Shown: positions 25,941 through 35,374 of the stretch, piece by piece
Position numbering within the stretch: the stretch's first letter is position 1
How the letters are laid out: the number at the start of each line of letters is the position of its first letter
Assembly: GCF_000369065.1 (NCBI RefSeq)
Contig: NZ_KB849806.1
Span: 62,001-126,000 of the forward strand
Direction of reading: 5' to 3'
DNA length: 64,000 nucleotides
From: Acinetobacter haemolyticus CIP 64.3 = MTCC 9819
GTDB taxonomy: Bacteria > Pseudomonadota > Gammaproteobacteria > Pseudomonadales > Moraxellaceae
The notes under the pieces: generated by a model
Databases searched by the model: none
Told to the model about the DNA's origin: nothing
What the model saw: only the letters and a program-made list of their open reading frames with translations
Position numbers and translations under genes: made by a program

Positions 25941-27164
25941 ATGCTGAACGATTTAAAAATCAAAAGATTAAAACCACGTGAAGAATTATACCGCATGGCT
26001 GATCATTCAGGGCTCTGTATAGAAGTCCGCCCATCTGGTAGCAAATTCTGGCGTTATCGTTACCGCTTTCTTACTAAAGCAAAAATGCTCACAATCGGTA
26101 AATATCCTGAAATTACTTTAGCATATGCTCGATTAAAAACTATTGAATATCGAGAGCAACTTGCCAAAGGAGTAGACCCAATAGGTCACCAGAAAAATGA
26201 ACGCCTTGAAGCAATTAAAGCAAATAATGGTACATTTCGGTTAGTCGCAAGTGAATTTATAAATTCCCGAAAAGCTCAACAATCCAAGGAATGGGAACAA
26301 CGCCGAAGCAGTTATTTTGAGAAAGATGTTTACCCTCTTATTGGTAACAAACCTATTCATGAGATTGACTCTATTGATATTAAAACTGTGCTTGATAGCA
26401 CTATGGCAAGAATCAAAAAATCAGGAAGAGGCACAGGAGAAGTTAAAGGGATTTTTGTAAGACAAATCATTGGTGAGGTTATGGAATATGCAATTATCAC
26501 AAAACGCATTTCTATAGATCCTACTTATGTTCTTAGGGGTTACATTAAACAGCCAGATGTAACCCATGCCAGACCATTAACTGAGTCTGAAAAAAAAGTA
26601 CTTATGCTTAAGCTCAATGCATACGGTGGCTCAATTAGCACACGAAATGCTATTAAAGCCGCAATATACACATGGCTTAGAAGCATTGAGATACGTCGAG
26701 GTAAAAAGGAATATATTGACTTTGAAGATAAGACATGGACGATTCCAGCAGTATCAAGGGCTGATATTTTGGCTGGCAAGCGCAATATGAAAAAGAACAG
26801 AATGCATGTTGTACCATTGTCTGACCAAGCCATTGAAATCATAAAAGAGCAATTTGCACTTTATCCAGATAGTGAATATATATTTGCAGGAGAAGACGGG
26901 GAAATGATGGGTAAAACCACATTGAATACAGCCCTGAGTAATATGAAATTAGAGTTCAGGATGCATACTCTAAGAGCAACTGCATCCACTGTGGCTAATG
27001 AGAATGGTTTTAATAAGGATTGGGTTGAATTACAACTTGCCCACGTTTCAGATAATAAAACAAGGGCATCGTACAATCATGCTCAATGGTTAAATGATCG
27101 TAAAACGATGATGCAATGGTGGGCTGAACATGTAGATAGTTGGGATAAAAATAATAATCTATAG
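25941..27164 (+). CDS. Tyrosine integrase 2 (P4-type)
   Basis: A 407-residue integrase with an N-terminal DUF4102-like arm-binding domain (about 1-90, KFWRYRYRFLTKAKMLTIGKYP), a core-binding domain and a catalytic domain. The catalytic residues are R in WLRSIEIRRG, HTLRATASTVANENG, HVSDNKTRASYNHA (a Y close to the C terminus) and the intervening basic residues. It resembles integrases of P4-like islands. It lies at the broken end of the left module copy and faces the Gabija genes, so it probably brought in part of the cargo. No direct repeats for it were found. Confidence 0.88.
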   Translation: MLNDLKIKRLKPREELYRMADHSGLCIEVRPSGSKFWRYRYRFLTKAKMLTIGKYPEITLAYARLKTIEYREQLAKGVDPIGHQKNERLEAIKANNGTFRLVASEFINSRKAQQSKEWEQRRSSYFEKDVYPLIGNKPIHEIDSIDIKTVLDSTMARIKKSGRGTGEVKGIFVRQIIGEVMEYAIITKRISIDPTYVLRGYIKQPDVTHARPLTESEKKVLMLKLNAYGGSISTRNAIKAAIYTWLRSIEIRRGKKEYIDFEDKTWTIPAVSRADILAGKRNMKKNRMHVVPLSDQAIEIIKEQFALYPDSEYIFAGEDGEMMGKTTLNTALSNMKLEFRMHTLRATASTVANENGFNKDWVELQLAHVSDNKTRASYNHAQWLNDRKTMMQWWAEHVDSWDKNNNL

Positions 27165-27211
27165 TATAGGTATAAATTCTTTATTTTTTCCCAAAAAATA
27201 TGTTTAAAAAG

Positions 27212-27248
27212 TTAGATACATAAGTTGAAAACAACTCTATGTATCTAA
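27212..27248. terminator. Bidirectional terminator between integrase 2 and gajB
   Basis: Arms ttagatacataagttg (27212-27227) and caactctatgtatctaa (27232-27248, one bulged base) flank an AAAA loop. It lies between convergent genes and overlaps the last codons of gajB. Confidence 0.7.
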
Positions 27249-28970
27249 ACTTAATTCTATTACATTCTCACTTCCAAATAGATTATTCACTGTTACAAGT
27301 GCTGTATCAGATAATGTCTGAGTAGCTAACACAGCCAGTCTCGTCATTGGGCGAGAAATAGATACATAGAAAAGATTACGAGCTCTATAAAAACCTTTTG
27401 TGTTTGCATTAGTCAACTTTTTAGTCTCAAGCAACTCGAGAAGCTGTGGCCATTTATAATTATTCCATCCACCACCTAAAACTACTAATACATTCTCAAA
27501 CTCTGCCCCCTTAACACTGTGCTGAGTTGCAAATGGAGTTTGCTTTTCAATAAACTTTGTAACTTCGATTACTTCTTTATATGGAATTTCTCTTAATTTA
27601 TTATAACGAAGTAGTGTTGAAGACATTTCCGTGTCAGGTGAATTTCTTAGAGAAATAAGCTCATCGTCTCGTCTAAGCACTCTATCTGGGGGGGAGGGAC
27701 GTTTTGTCTGCTTAAGATGATCTATCACTTGCCCTATAGTCCCCTCTTGTCTTAGTTTTAATAATTGATCCATATCCCGTCGCCAACAAGATTTATCTTC
27801 ATGCTTCGTTATTGCAGGCCTTGAGCCAAAGATTTTAAACATCTCACCATAATTTGATAAGCTATAGCTAACACTCATTGGTTCAACTATTTCTGCAAAA
27901 AATTTTATTACAGGGTCTTCTTTTTTAGCAAATTGATCATTACGTCCGTCAAATACTTTAATTAATTGAGGGTATCCTTGTTCAGATGCTAAAACATTAT
28001 GGCTTAACATCAGTATCTTAGTTTTTTCAATATCCCACCCCTCATTTTGTAGCCTCTGTATCAAACTTGTACGAGTAGATCGAGCTATATCTATTGGTAA
28101 ATCATCTTTAGAACTTCTCTCATCTGTTCGTGTCCCCTTATAAGAATTAGTATGAAAAAATCTAGCTTCACCTTTTGCATCTGGCGAACTGACAGCTTGT
28201 GGTAAGTCTAGTCTTAAATTATTTAATATATCTACAATTGCTGGAACTGATCGAAAATTTGATCCCTTTGCAATCTCTTCGATTGGATACTCTGCCAATT
28301 CATATTCACTACCATAAATAGTCTGCCAATGGTCTCCAAAAAGACCAAAAAGTGGTCCCACCTTTGGTTTTAAGAAATACTCTGTAATAGCATCCATAAA
28401 TTGGCGATTGGTATCTTGATATTCATCAATAAAAACTACCGGAAACTGATTGCTAAATATTTTCCGAAACTTTTCTTTACTTAGTAATTTAGCCATCATC
28501 GTTGGGATATCATCATGACTCAGTGTAATTTTCTGATCATTAACACCAAAAAAGCCCAACTCGTATTCCACTGATTTAGACCCAATGCCACCACCTTGTT
28601 CAACTTTTTCTTTTCTTGAATCATCTTCAATAAGAATCTCTCTTATGGCTTTTTGAAATTGGCGCATAAAAGCCCATGAGAATCCATGTATAGTATCGAC
28701 TAAAATTGCTGGATGGTCTTCAATTTCTTGGGCAATCTCATTTCTTGCAACTTCCGTATAAGTAATACAAGCTACTTTTTTACCTGTTTGCGTTAATGAT
28801 CTACCACGCTCTTTAATAATGGATTTTAGAGCATGAACTAAAGAAAATGTTTTTCCCGCACCTGCGCCAGCTTCTAGCCGGAAACTTCGTCCTGCTTTTA
28901 TAGCTGCATTAATTTTTGCTTCAGCTAGTTGAGCTGCAATTATTGCTGGATTGTCTAGAATCTCACTCAT
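27237..28970 (-). CDS. gajB: Gabija GajB-like UvrD/Rep helicase
   Basis: A 577-residue SF1 helicase. Walker A is AGAGAGKT (34-41), motif II VVFIDEYQDTNRQF, motif III GDHWQTIYG, with FRSVPAIVDILN and the C-terminal FYVSISRPMTRLAVL (motif VI). It starts 5 bp after the OLD-family gene. The pair is the layout of Gabija, in which GajA nicks DNA and GajB is activated by DNA ends to deplete nucleotides. It is longer than the best-known GajB (about 494 residues), so it may be a divergent subtype. Confidence 0.87.
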   Translation of the reverse strand: MSEILDNPAIIAAQLAEAKINAAIKAGRSFRLEAGAGAGKTFSLVHALKSIIKERGRSLTQTGKKVACITYTEVARNEIAQEIEDHPAILVDTIHGFSWAFMRQFQKAIREILIEDDSRKEKVEQGGGIGSKSVEYELGFFGVNDQKITLSHDDIPTMMAKLLSKEKFRKIFSNQFPVVFIDEYQDTNRQFMDAITEYFLKPKVGPLFGLFGDHWQTIYGSEYELAEYPIEEIAKGSNFRSVPAIVDILNNLRLDLPQAVSSPDAKGEARFFHTNSYKGTRTDERSSKDDLPIDIARSTRTSLIQRLQNEGWDIEKTKILMLSHNVLASEQGYPQLIKVFDGRNDQFAKKEDPVIKFFAEIVEPMSVSYSLSNYGEMFKIFGSRPAITKHEDKSCWRRDMDQLLKLRQEGTIGQVIDHLKQTKRPSPPDRVLRRDDELISLRNSPDTEMSSTLLRYNKLREIPYKEVIEVTKFIEKQTPFATQHSVKGAEFENVLVVLGGGWNNYKWPQLLELLETKKLTNANTKGFYRARNLFYVSISRPMTRLAVLATQTLSDTALVTVNNLFGSENVIELSLDT

Positions 28971-28975
28971 GCTAC

Positions 28976-31075
28976 TTATTCGCCTGTAGTTAATTCATAG
29001 TTTGATTTTTTTATAGTGTCCATTTCAGATAACCAAATTAGACCTTCCTTGATATATCTTGGTGCCGACCAATCTTCTATTAGAATTGCATATTCTAAGG
29101 CGAAATCAGATTTAATAAGCCCTTGTGCTTTTTCCCAAGCAGCAACAGCAATATCTTGTCCTTCAGGTAATTCAAATTTAGAAAGATTAGCTAATATGAA
29201 AGCATCCTCATAACTTCTAGCGCATATATTAGTTTCTGGATCTTCTGGTATTTGATATGCAATTCTACGGAACTTAATTTGTTTCTCTTGAGCAGTTTTA
29301 GCAATCAAGACTGACGGGGAAATTTGACTATCCTCATTTTTAGCTTTTTTCTTAACTTTACCAGTATCATCGACTTCTTTAGGATAAAACCAGTTTTTAA
29401 TGGCAGCATTAGATGTATTCTGACCATCAACTACTGGGCATTTCACCCATGCATCTTCCTGTTTTCCATTCTTAGTTATTTTGCCTTTTTTTGTTGAATC
29501 TAGATCAGTGATTACTAACGTTTTCAACTCCAGAAAGTCAAGGAGTGGATAAAAAATATGCGCATGTGCTCCACCAACCTCAACACAAGTAACATATTGT
29601 CTGGCTAGTTTTTGTGGTTCATCAAGAGACTCATCAACTAATTGACATAACTTTGGCATTAATAAACGTTCTGTTGTCCCTTCAACTAAGATAGCTTTAT
29701 CAGCAAAGTAAAGATCACATTTCGTTAAGGTCATATATTGATGTAAAAATTTTTGATCTTTAACAGAAATACTACTCAACCCCTTCTTAAAATCTTTAAC
29801 CTTTGTCTGACGTACGTTTTCTATCTTATGAATTTCATTATAAAAATATCTAACAGCATCAAATTTTGCAGCATTCGCAACATGTGGGGAGTGTGTTGTG
29901 ATAACAAACTGGATATTCCATTTATCTTTGTTAGAATAATTTTCCGATAATTTTTGAACAGCCACATTTAATTGATTGATAAAAACCTCCTGCATTTGAG
30001 GATGTAAATGAGCTTCTGGCTCTTCAATAAATATTAAATGAGTAGCGGGGCTAATTGATTTTGATCTATAGATTTTGTGATAGCTTGCTAACTGTAGCAA
30101 CATGTAAATCAAATTACGGGTTCCTAGACCATTATACCCTTCTGGTAAATGTACTCCATCAACTCCGCTATAAACGACCTTAGTATGCCCTGATAATAAT
30201 GATTCCACGTTTAATGATGTCTCTGGTCTTATCTCAGTATCATTAAGACTTGGAAATCCCATTACGTTCATAACTGGTAATAATTCTTTAAGCATGCCAT
30301 CAAAGTCGAGTTGGACATTATGCTCAATATTTTCAACAGATTGCTTTAATCTTATAGCTAAATTTTGATCTGCCTCAGCAGCAGATGGTGCTGTAGCTGT
30401 CTTAAATAGCTCACTAAGCAATTTACCTATTACATCAGCATCCCCTAGTTTTGTTTTATCAAGATTTCTTTGAGCTAATACAAAGTTACATTGTAATAAT
30501 GCTGTTAAAGCAGATGTGCCTTCAAAATCTCTCGTATTTGTACTATCAGTAGGATCAATTGCACTTACATGAACCCCATAAGCTTTAGACAAATTACCCT
30601 TCAAATTTTTATAAAAATGTGTACGAGGTTCAACCACTGCGGAAGATGGGGTAAGGTCAAAAAGCAAATGCATATTTTTCAAAATAGGCCGATACTCAAC
30701 TCGCGCAATAGCCGTTGTAGAGTCTTCATCTAAATCAATAATAAAAGGGGATAGAGAACCTAAATCAGGAGAAAGTTTATTATATTGAAATGTAAGTATA
30801 AGAGAAATTCGAGGAAGTGTTTCGAATATTACTTCTGAACTTTCCCCCGCCTCTCTTAATTCTTTAGCTTTTAAAAATTTTTCTCGTGATAAAACTGAAA
30901 AATCCTCTAGCCGAAATCTTGTTCCAGATTCACCACAAAAACAATCAAAAATACTGGTAAAAGATGTCTTTCCACTATTATTACGTCCAACAATTACAGT
31001 TGAATTCTCTTCCAATCCGAATTCGACATTCTCAAGAAGCCTAAAACCTTCTACTTTAATTTTTTCAATGCGCAT
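28976..31075 (-). CDS. gajA: Gabija GajA-like OLD-family nuclease
   Basis: A 699-residue protein. The ABC-type ATPase domain has Walker A GRNNSGKT (30-37), the signature region GLGTRNLIYMLLQLAS and Walker B FIEEPEAHLHPQMQ. A TOPRIM nuclease domain follows with LVEGTTERLLMP and VITDLDSTKKGK. I chose ATG 31075, preceded by GGGGA; a TTG 12 nt earlier is part of that site. OLD class 2 proteins are paired with UvrD-like helicases, as here. The length exceeds that of characterised GajA (about 578), so extra insertions are present. Confidence 0.88.
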   Translation of the reverse strand: MRIEKIKVEGFRLLENVEFGLEENSTVIVGRNNSGKTSFTSIFDCFCGESGTRFRLEDFSVLSREKFLKAKELREAGESSEVIFETLPRISLILTFQYNKLSPDLGSLSPFIIDLDEDSTTAIARVEYRPILKNMHLLFDLTPSSAVVEPRTHFYKNLKGNLSKAYGVHVSAIDPTDSTNTRDFEGTSALTALLQCNFVLAQRNLDKTKLGDADVIGKLLSELFKTATAPSAAEADQNLAIRLKQSVENIEHNVQLDFDGMLKELLPVMNVMGFPSLNDTEIRPETSLNVESLLSGHTKVVYSGVDGVHLPEGYNGLGTRNLIYMLLQLASYHKIYRSKSISPATHLIFIEEPEAHLHPQMQEVFINQLNVAVQKLSENYSNKDKWNIQFVITTHSPHVANAAKFDAVRYFYNEIHKIENVRQTKVKDFKKGLSSISVKDQKFLHQYMTLTKCDLYFADKAILVEGTTERLLMPKLCQLVDESLDEPQKLARQYVTCVEVGGAHAHIFYPLLDFLELKTLVITDLDSTKKGKITKNGKQEDAWVKCPVVDGQNTSNAAIKNWFYPKEVDDTGKVKKKAKNEDSQISPSVLIAKTAQEKQIKFRRIAYQIPEDPETNICARSYEDAFILANLSKFELPEGQDIAVAAWEKAQGLIKSDFALEYAILIEDWSAPRYIKEGLIWLSEMDTIKKSNYELTTGE

Positions 31076-31440
31076 TATTATCCCCAATTATTTATTTTAA
31101 GCTTTTAAAAATTCGACTATGAATATAGCTTAATAACTAAGATATTATTATTTCTAAAAATAATAATATACAACTTAAGCATAAACTTTTTAAAGCTATC
31201 TAACATAATCTTCAAAATAGAAATTGCCATCTCTACAAGCTAACTACGACTGAGCCTTTTTTCAACACAATAGATCAGTAACGTAAACACATCGAATAGT
31301 TTTCAACTTTAATTTTACTTCAATCAAAGCTTGTCTGCCGCCCGTCTTAATATTTATCCTGATATAAGAAATCAGTTCTTAATATTTGTACCACGATACA
31401 AGCAATGTAATATAATAAACAAATAAGTTGAGTATATTAC
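31076..31440. other. Divergent promoter region of gajA and chrB
   Basis: No gene is supported in this AT-rich gap. It must hold the promoters of the gajAB pair (minus) and of chrBA (plus). An inverted repeat taagaaatcagttctta near 31365-31381 precedes chrB and could be a regulator site. Confidence 0.5.
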
Positions 31441-32361
31441 ATGAAAATATCCTTGCTCATATCCTCGCTACCTACACAGAATACAACCACTCGTATGAGA
31501 GTCTGGCGATCTCTCAAAGCAAGCGGCGCAGCAATTCTAAGAGATGGCGTCTATTTGCTCCCTATTTCCCATAGTGAAAAGTTTGATCCTATTGCTAATG
31601 ATGTTATCTCAGAACAAGGGGCTGCTTATATCTTTCATGCAGAACAACCCTTAAATCTTGAGCTTGCTTCTTTTTTCAGTCGGAAAGAAGAATACGATGC
31701 TCTCTATAAACAACTGTCTGAATTAAGAGATCGGCAGACCAAAGATGAAAAGAAAGAGCTGCTCAAGCAAATCCGGAAATTAAGAAAAAGTATCGATGCG
31801 CTTGTAGAAATTGACTACTACCCCGATGAAACTCAAGCACAGGTTCTAAATGAGCTTTCCTCTTTAGAACTTTCAATTGCACGTCTTGGTGAAGTGAATG
31901 AACCACTAGCAATACAAGCTCATATTCAACTTCTCGATAAAGCTAGTTATCAAAACAGAATTTGGGCAACTCGTAAAAGACCTTGGATTGATCGCCTAGC
32001 TTCTGCATGGCTAATCAAGACATTTATTGATACCTCACCAACATTCATTTGGTTAGAAACGCCAAGTGACTGCCCAGAAGAGGCATTAGGATTCGATTTT
32101 GATGGTGCAACTTTCAGTCATATCAATCATTGGGTGACCTTCGAAGTTCTTTTACATAGTTTTGATCTAGAAACACCTGCATTAAAGAAAATCGCTGAAA
32201 TTGTTCATTACCTTGATGTAGGTGGGATTGAACCTCCCGAAGCAATCGGTATTGAAAAAGTTATTCAAGGAATTCGAAGTCAGATAAGTGACGATGATCA
32301 ATTATTTGCATTATCGAATCACATTTTCGATGGCTTATATGCCAACCTATCAAGAGAATAA
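31441..32361 (+). CDS. chrB: Chromate resistance regulator ChrB
   Basis: A 306-residue ChrB protein. The N-terminal domain begins MKISLLISSLPTQNTTTRMRVWRSLKASGA, with a polar helical middle; the C-terminal domain has ATRKRPWIDRLASAWLIKTFID and FDFDGATFSH. In the family it senses chromate and controls chrA. It is followed by chrA after 2 bp, so they form an operon. It lies on the island between the Gabija genes and the metal efflux block. Confidence 0.93.
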   Translation: MKISLLISSLPTQNTTTRMRVWRSLKASGAAILRDGVYLLPISHSEKFDPIANDVISEQGAAYIFHAEQPLNLELASFFSRKEEYDALYKQLSELRDRQTKDEKKELLKQIRKLRKSIDALVEIDYYPDETQAQVLNELSSLELSIARLGEVNEPLAIQAHIQLLDKASYQNRIWATRKRPWIDRLASAWLIKTFIDTSPTFIWLETPSDCPEEALGFDFDGATFSHINHWVTFEVLLHSFDLETPALKKIAEIVHYLDVGGIEPPEAIGIEKVIQGIRSQISDDDQLFALSNHIFDGLYANLSRE

Positions 32362-32363
32362 TC

Positions 32364-33716
32364 ATGGAACAAGAACTTGTTATAGAACCAGAACAAGAAA
32401 TACAGTCAATTTCATTTTGGCAAGCATTTCTATTCTGGCTGAAATTGGGGTTCATTAGTTTTGGTGGGCCAGCAGGACAAATCGCTGTCATGCACCAAGA
32501 ACTCGTTGAACAAAAACGTTGGATTTCTGAAAAACGTTTCTTACACGCTCTCAACTACTGCATGTTATTACCCGGACCTGAAGCTCAACAATTAGCAACC
32601 TACATAGGTTGGTTAATGCACAGGACTATAGGTGGTATTGTTGCTGGTGTCTTATTCGTTTTACCTTCTTTATTTATCCTGATCGCCCTTTCATGGGTCT
32701 ATGTAAAGTTTGGTGATGTTCCTATCATTGCTGGTCTCTTTTATGGAATCAAACCAGCTGTTGTTGCTATTGTCTTTCATGCAACTTACCGGATTGGCAG
32801 CCGATCATTAAAGAATAAGTTTTTATGGGCAATTGCTGCACTTGCATTCGTTGCTATCTTTTTCTTTAACCTTCCGTTTCCTTTAATTGTTCTAAGCGCT
32901 GCAATCATTGGATACTTGGCAAGTAAAAAATATCCAAGCTTTTTTACTGGTGGAAGTTCACATCAGCAAGGTAAAAAAGATTATGGTCCAGCATTAATTG
33001 ATGATGATACTCCAACCCCAGAACATGCCATATTTAGTTGGAAGCACTTAGGAAAAATTTTATTTATCGGTGCAATTTTATGGTTTACACCCATTATAGG
33101 TTTGACTCTTACCTTGGGATGGGAGCATGCCTATACACAAATGGCTTGGTTCTTTACTAAAGCGGCACTGCTAACATTTGGTGGAGCTTATGCGGTATTA
33201 CCTTACGTGTATCAAGGTGCTGTAAATTTTTATGGTTGGTTGAGTCCAACACAAATGATCGATGGTTTAGCACTAGGTGAAAGTACACCCGGCCCACTGA
33301 TTATGGTTGTTGCATTTGTCGGATTTTTAGGTGGCTTTAATCATGCACTTTTAGGAAGTGATCATGTATTTTTAGCAGGTGCCTTAGGTGCTGTCATTGT
33401 TACTTGGTTTACGTTTCTATTTTCTTTCATTTTCATTCTAGCTGGCGCCCCAGTGATTGAATCAACACACAATGAATTAAAGTTTACTGCACCTTTGACT
33501 GCAATTACTGCTGCTGTTGTAGGAGTAATATTGAATTTAGCACTCTTCTTCAGTTATCACGTTTTATGGCCCAATGGATTCAACCATTCTTTCAACTATG
33601 AAGCCGCATTCATTGCAATTGCAGCATTCATCGCCTTGTTCCATTTTGAAGTCAAAGTCATGTATGTGATTTTTGCCTCTGCATTCTGTGGCTTGATTCT
33701 ATATATTGGTGCATAA
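32364..33716 (+). CDS. chrA: Chromate efflux transporter ChrA
   Basis: A 450-residue long-chain CHR transporter with two homologous halves. The first contains GFISFGGPAGQIAVMHQELVE and the MLLPGPEAQQLATYIGWL block, the second LLTFGGAYAVLPYVYQGAV and ALGESTPGPLIMVVAFVG. These proline-rich blocks are diagnostic of the CHR family. It exports chromate from the cytoplasm. A hairpin terminator follows. Confidence 0.95.
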   Translation: MEQELVIEPEQEIQSISFWQAFLFWLKLGFISFGGPAGQIAVMHQELVEQKRWISEKRFLHALNYCMLLPGPEAQQLATYIGWLMHRTIGGIVAGVLFVLPSLFILIALSWVYVKFGDVPIIAGLFYGIKPAVVAIVFHATYRIGSRSLKNKFLWAIAALAFVAIFFFNLPFPLIVLSAAIIGYLASKKYPSFFTGGSSHQQGKKDYGPALIDDDTPTPEHAIFSWKHLGKILFIGAILWFTPIIGLTLTLGWEHAYTQMAWFFTKAALLTFGGAYAVLPYVYQGAVNFYGWLSPTQMIDGLALGESTPGPLIMVVAFVGFLGGFNHALLGSDHVFLAGALGAVIVTWFTFLFSFIFILAGAPVIESTHNELKFTAPLTAITAAVVGVILNLALFFSYHVLWPNGFNHSFNYEAAFIAIAAFIALFHFEVKVMYVIFASAFCGLILYIGA

Positions 33717-33738
33717 ACTTATAGTTTTATTTCTTAAT

Positions 33739-33766
33739 AAAAAAGGAAGCTAAGCTTCCTTTTTTG
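33739..33766. terminator. Bidirectional terminator after chrA
   Basis: ggaagc, loop taa, gcttcc, flanked by a run of As before and Ts after. This serves the convergent chrA and the small secreted protein gene on the minus strand. Confidence 0.85.
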
Positions 33767-33771
33767 TACCA

Positions 33772-33897
33772 TTAGTGGCAGTGACGATCCCCTGTCTTGC
33801 TATTCGTATGGCAGCCTGAAGAATCCGTACCACCTGAATGAGCAAAAGCATTTGTTACCGCAAGCCCCATTAAACATACAAAGATTAGTTTTTTCAT
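33772..33897 (-). CDS. Small secreted His/Cys peptide (41 aa)
   Basis: ATG 33897 encodes MKKLIFVCLMGLAVTNAFA, a signal peptide, followed by a 22-residue mature part HSGGTDSSGCHTN and KTGDRHCH. This HxGGxDxxGCHxNxKTGxxHCH pattern occurs as a small periplasmic metal-binding-like motif in other proteins, sometimes linked to nucleases. Five histidines and two cysteines in so few residues suggest metal binding. It lies in front of the metal efflux genes, in the same direction but with a 90-bp gap to the NreB-like gene. It is absent from ordinary long-ORF lists. Confidence 0.7.
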   Translation of the reverse strand: MKKLIFVCLMGLAVTNAFAHSGGTDSSGCHTNSKTGDRHCH

Positions 33898-33986
33898 GTT
33901 GTTCACCTTTTTTATTGAACGATAAAACAAGTTTGAAATTGTACAACAAATAAACGGGTTACTTCTAAGCCATTAGTCGAAAAGAA

Positions 33987-35294
33987 TTATTTAGGCCACT
34001 TTTGATGATAGTCATCAATCACATACTCATGCACATGTACACCATTGACTTGGTGCTGAACCACATGATCGTGGTCTGCGGGTAAATCATCATGGCTATG
34101 TGCTAGAAAATCTTCATCTTTAGTTGTCCATAAACGTAATGCAAGAATGAGAGCAATAATCGCAATAACAGCCATCGGAATAAAAGTCTGTAATGTGCCT
34201 ATATTGGTACTTAACCATCCAACTAATGGATAAGTAATTAACCAACAAGCATGAGAGAAAGCAAATTGGGCAGCAAACAATGACGTTCTATTCTCACTCG
34301 ATGCAGACTTGCGAATTAAACGGCCTGTAGGTGTTTGTGAAACAGAATATCCAATACCAAGTACAAACCAGAGTGCAAGCAAACCATTATAGGATGTAAT
34401 GAAATAACCACTTAACAGCCCGATTACAAGAATTGTTGTACCAGTCAACATAACTGATCGATCAGGAAATTTATCCAATATCTTTGGCAAAACAAAAGCC
34501 GATAACATTGATCCAAGACCAAATAAACCAAATGCCCATGTCGTTGCATTTTCAGTAAGTTTAAATGTCGATTGAACCAGTACAACAGTATTTACAATCA
34601 CAACCGCACTCGCCGATGCAATTGCTAGATTTAAAGCAAGCAAAGCCTTAAGTCTTGGCGTATTAAAATAAATTTTAGCTCCCTGCTTTATACGACTATA
34701 AACACCTCTAAATTCAGGTACTTTGGCAACTGGTAATTTTGCACTTACTACAAACAAAGCAGAACCGATAAAACCCAATACTGTTCCTAAAAACAGATTA
34801 TGGTAGCTCATGACAGTGAGTAAGAAACCTGCCAGCATTGGACTGATAATATTTTCCAAATCATAGGCTAAGCGAGACAATGACAAAGCATTGGTATAGT
34901 CTTTTTCTTCAGGAAGAACATCTGGAATCATTGCCTGAAATGTTGGTGTAAATGCAGCAGAAGCAGATTGCAAAATAAAAATGAGAATATAAATTTGCCA
35001 AATTTGCGTCACAAACGGTAGACACAATGCTGTTAATGCTCGAATAACATCTAGTCCAACCAATACTTGTTTTCTTGGTAATCTCTCAGCAAATGCAGAT
35101 GCTATAGGTGCTACACCGATATAAGCAATCATCTTAATTGCCAATGCAATACCGAGAACTTGGGCTGCGTCTCCCTTTGCAATATCGTATGCCTGTAAAG
35201 CTAGGGCGATTGTGATTAACCCCGTTCCGATTAGCGCTATTACTTGGGCCAAAAACAAATGCCGATATGTTGTGTTTTTTAGTACTTCTAGCAT
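33987..35294 (-). CDS. NreB-like MFS nickel/cobalt exporter
   Basis: A 435-residue MFS transporter with about twelve membrane segments. The C-terminal tail is rich in His and Asp (HSHDDLPADHDHVVQHQ, HVHEY). Such His-rich tails mark NreB/CnrT-type nickel exporters. Metal specificity is inferred from the tail and from the neighbouring RND pump and HupE/UreJ genes. A shared inverted repeat precedes it (35335-35365). Confidence 0.8.
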   Translation of the reverse strand: MLEVLKNTTYRHLFLAQVIALIGTGLITIALALQAYDIAKGDAAQVLGIALAIKMIAYIGVAPIASAFAERLPRKQVLVGLDVIRALTALCLPFVTQIWQIYILIFILQSASAAFTPTFQAMIPDVLPEEKDYTNALSLSRLAYDLENIISPMLAGFLLTVMSYHNLFLGTVLGFIGSALFVVSAKLPVAKVPEFRGVYSRIKQGAKIYFNTPRLKALLALNLAIASASAVVIVNTVVLVQSTFKLTENATTWAFGLFGLGSMLSAFVLPKILDKFPDRSVMLTGTTILVIGLLSGYFITSYNGLLALWFVLGIGYSVSQTPTGRLIRKSASSENRTSLFAAQFAFSHACWLITYPLVGWLSTNIGTLQTFIPMAVIAIIALILALRLWTTKDEDFLAHSHDDLPADHDHVVQHQVNGVHVHEYVIDDYHQKWPK

Positions 35295-35334
35295 CTTATG
35301 GATTCCTTTTAGAACCTGACTTCTTTAGCAATTG

Positions 35335-35365
35335 AATCTCCTTGGAATATTATTCCAAGGAGATT
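35335..35365. terminator. 15-bp inverted repeat between metal genes
   Basis: Perfect arms aatctccttggaata and tattccaaggagatt around one central base lie 9 bp beyond the stop of the anchor protein gene. It is probably a terminator, though no long T run follows. It could also be an operator for the NreB-like gene. Confidence 0.55.
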
Positions 35366-35374
35366 GATCAAAAC

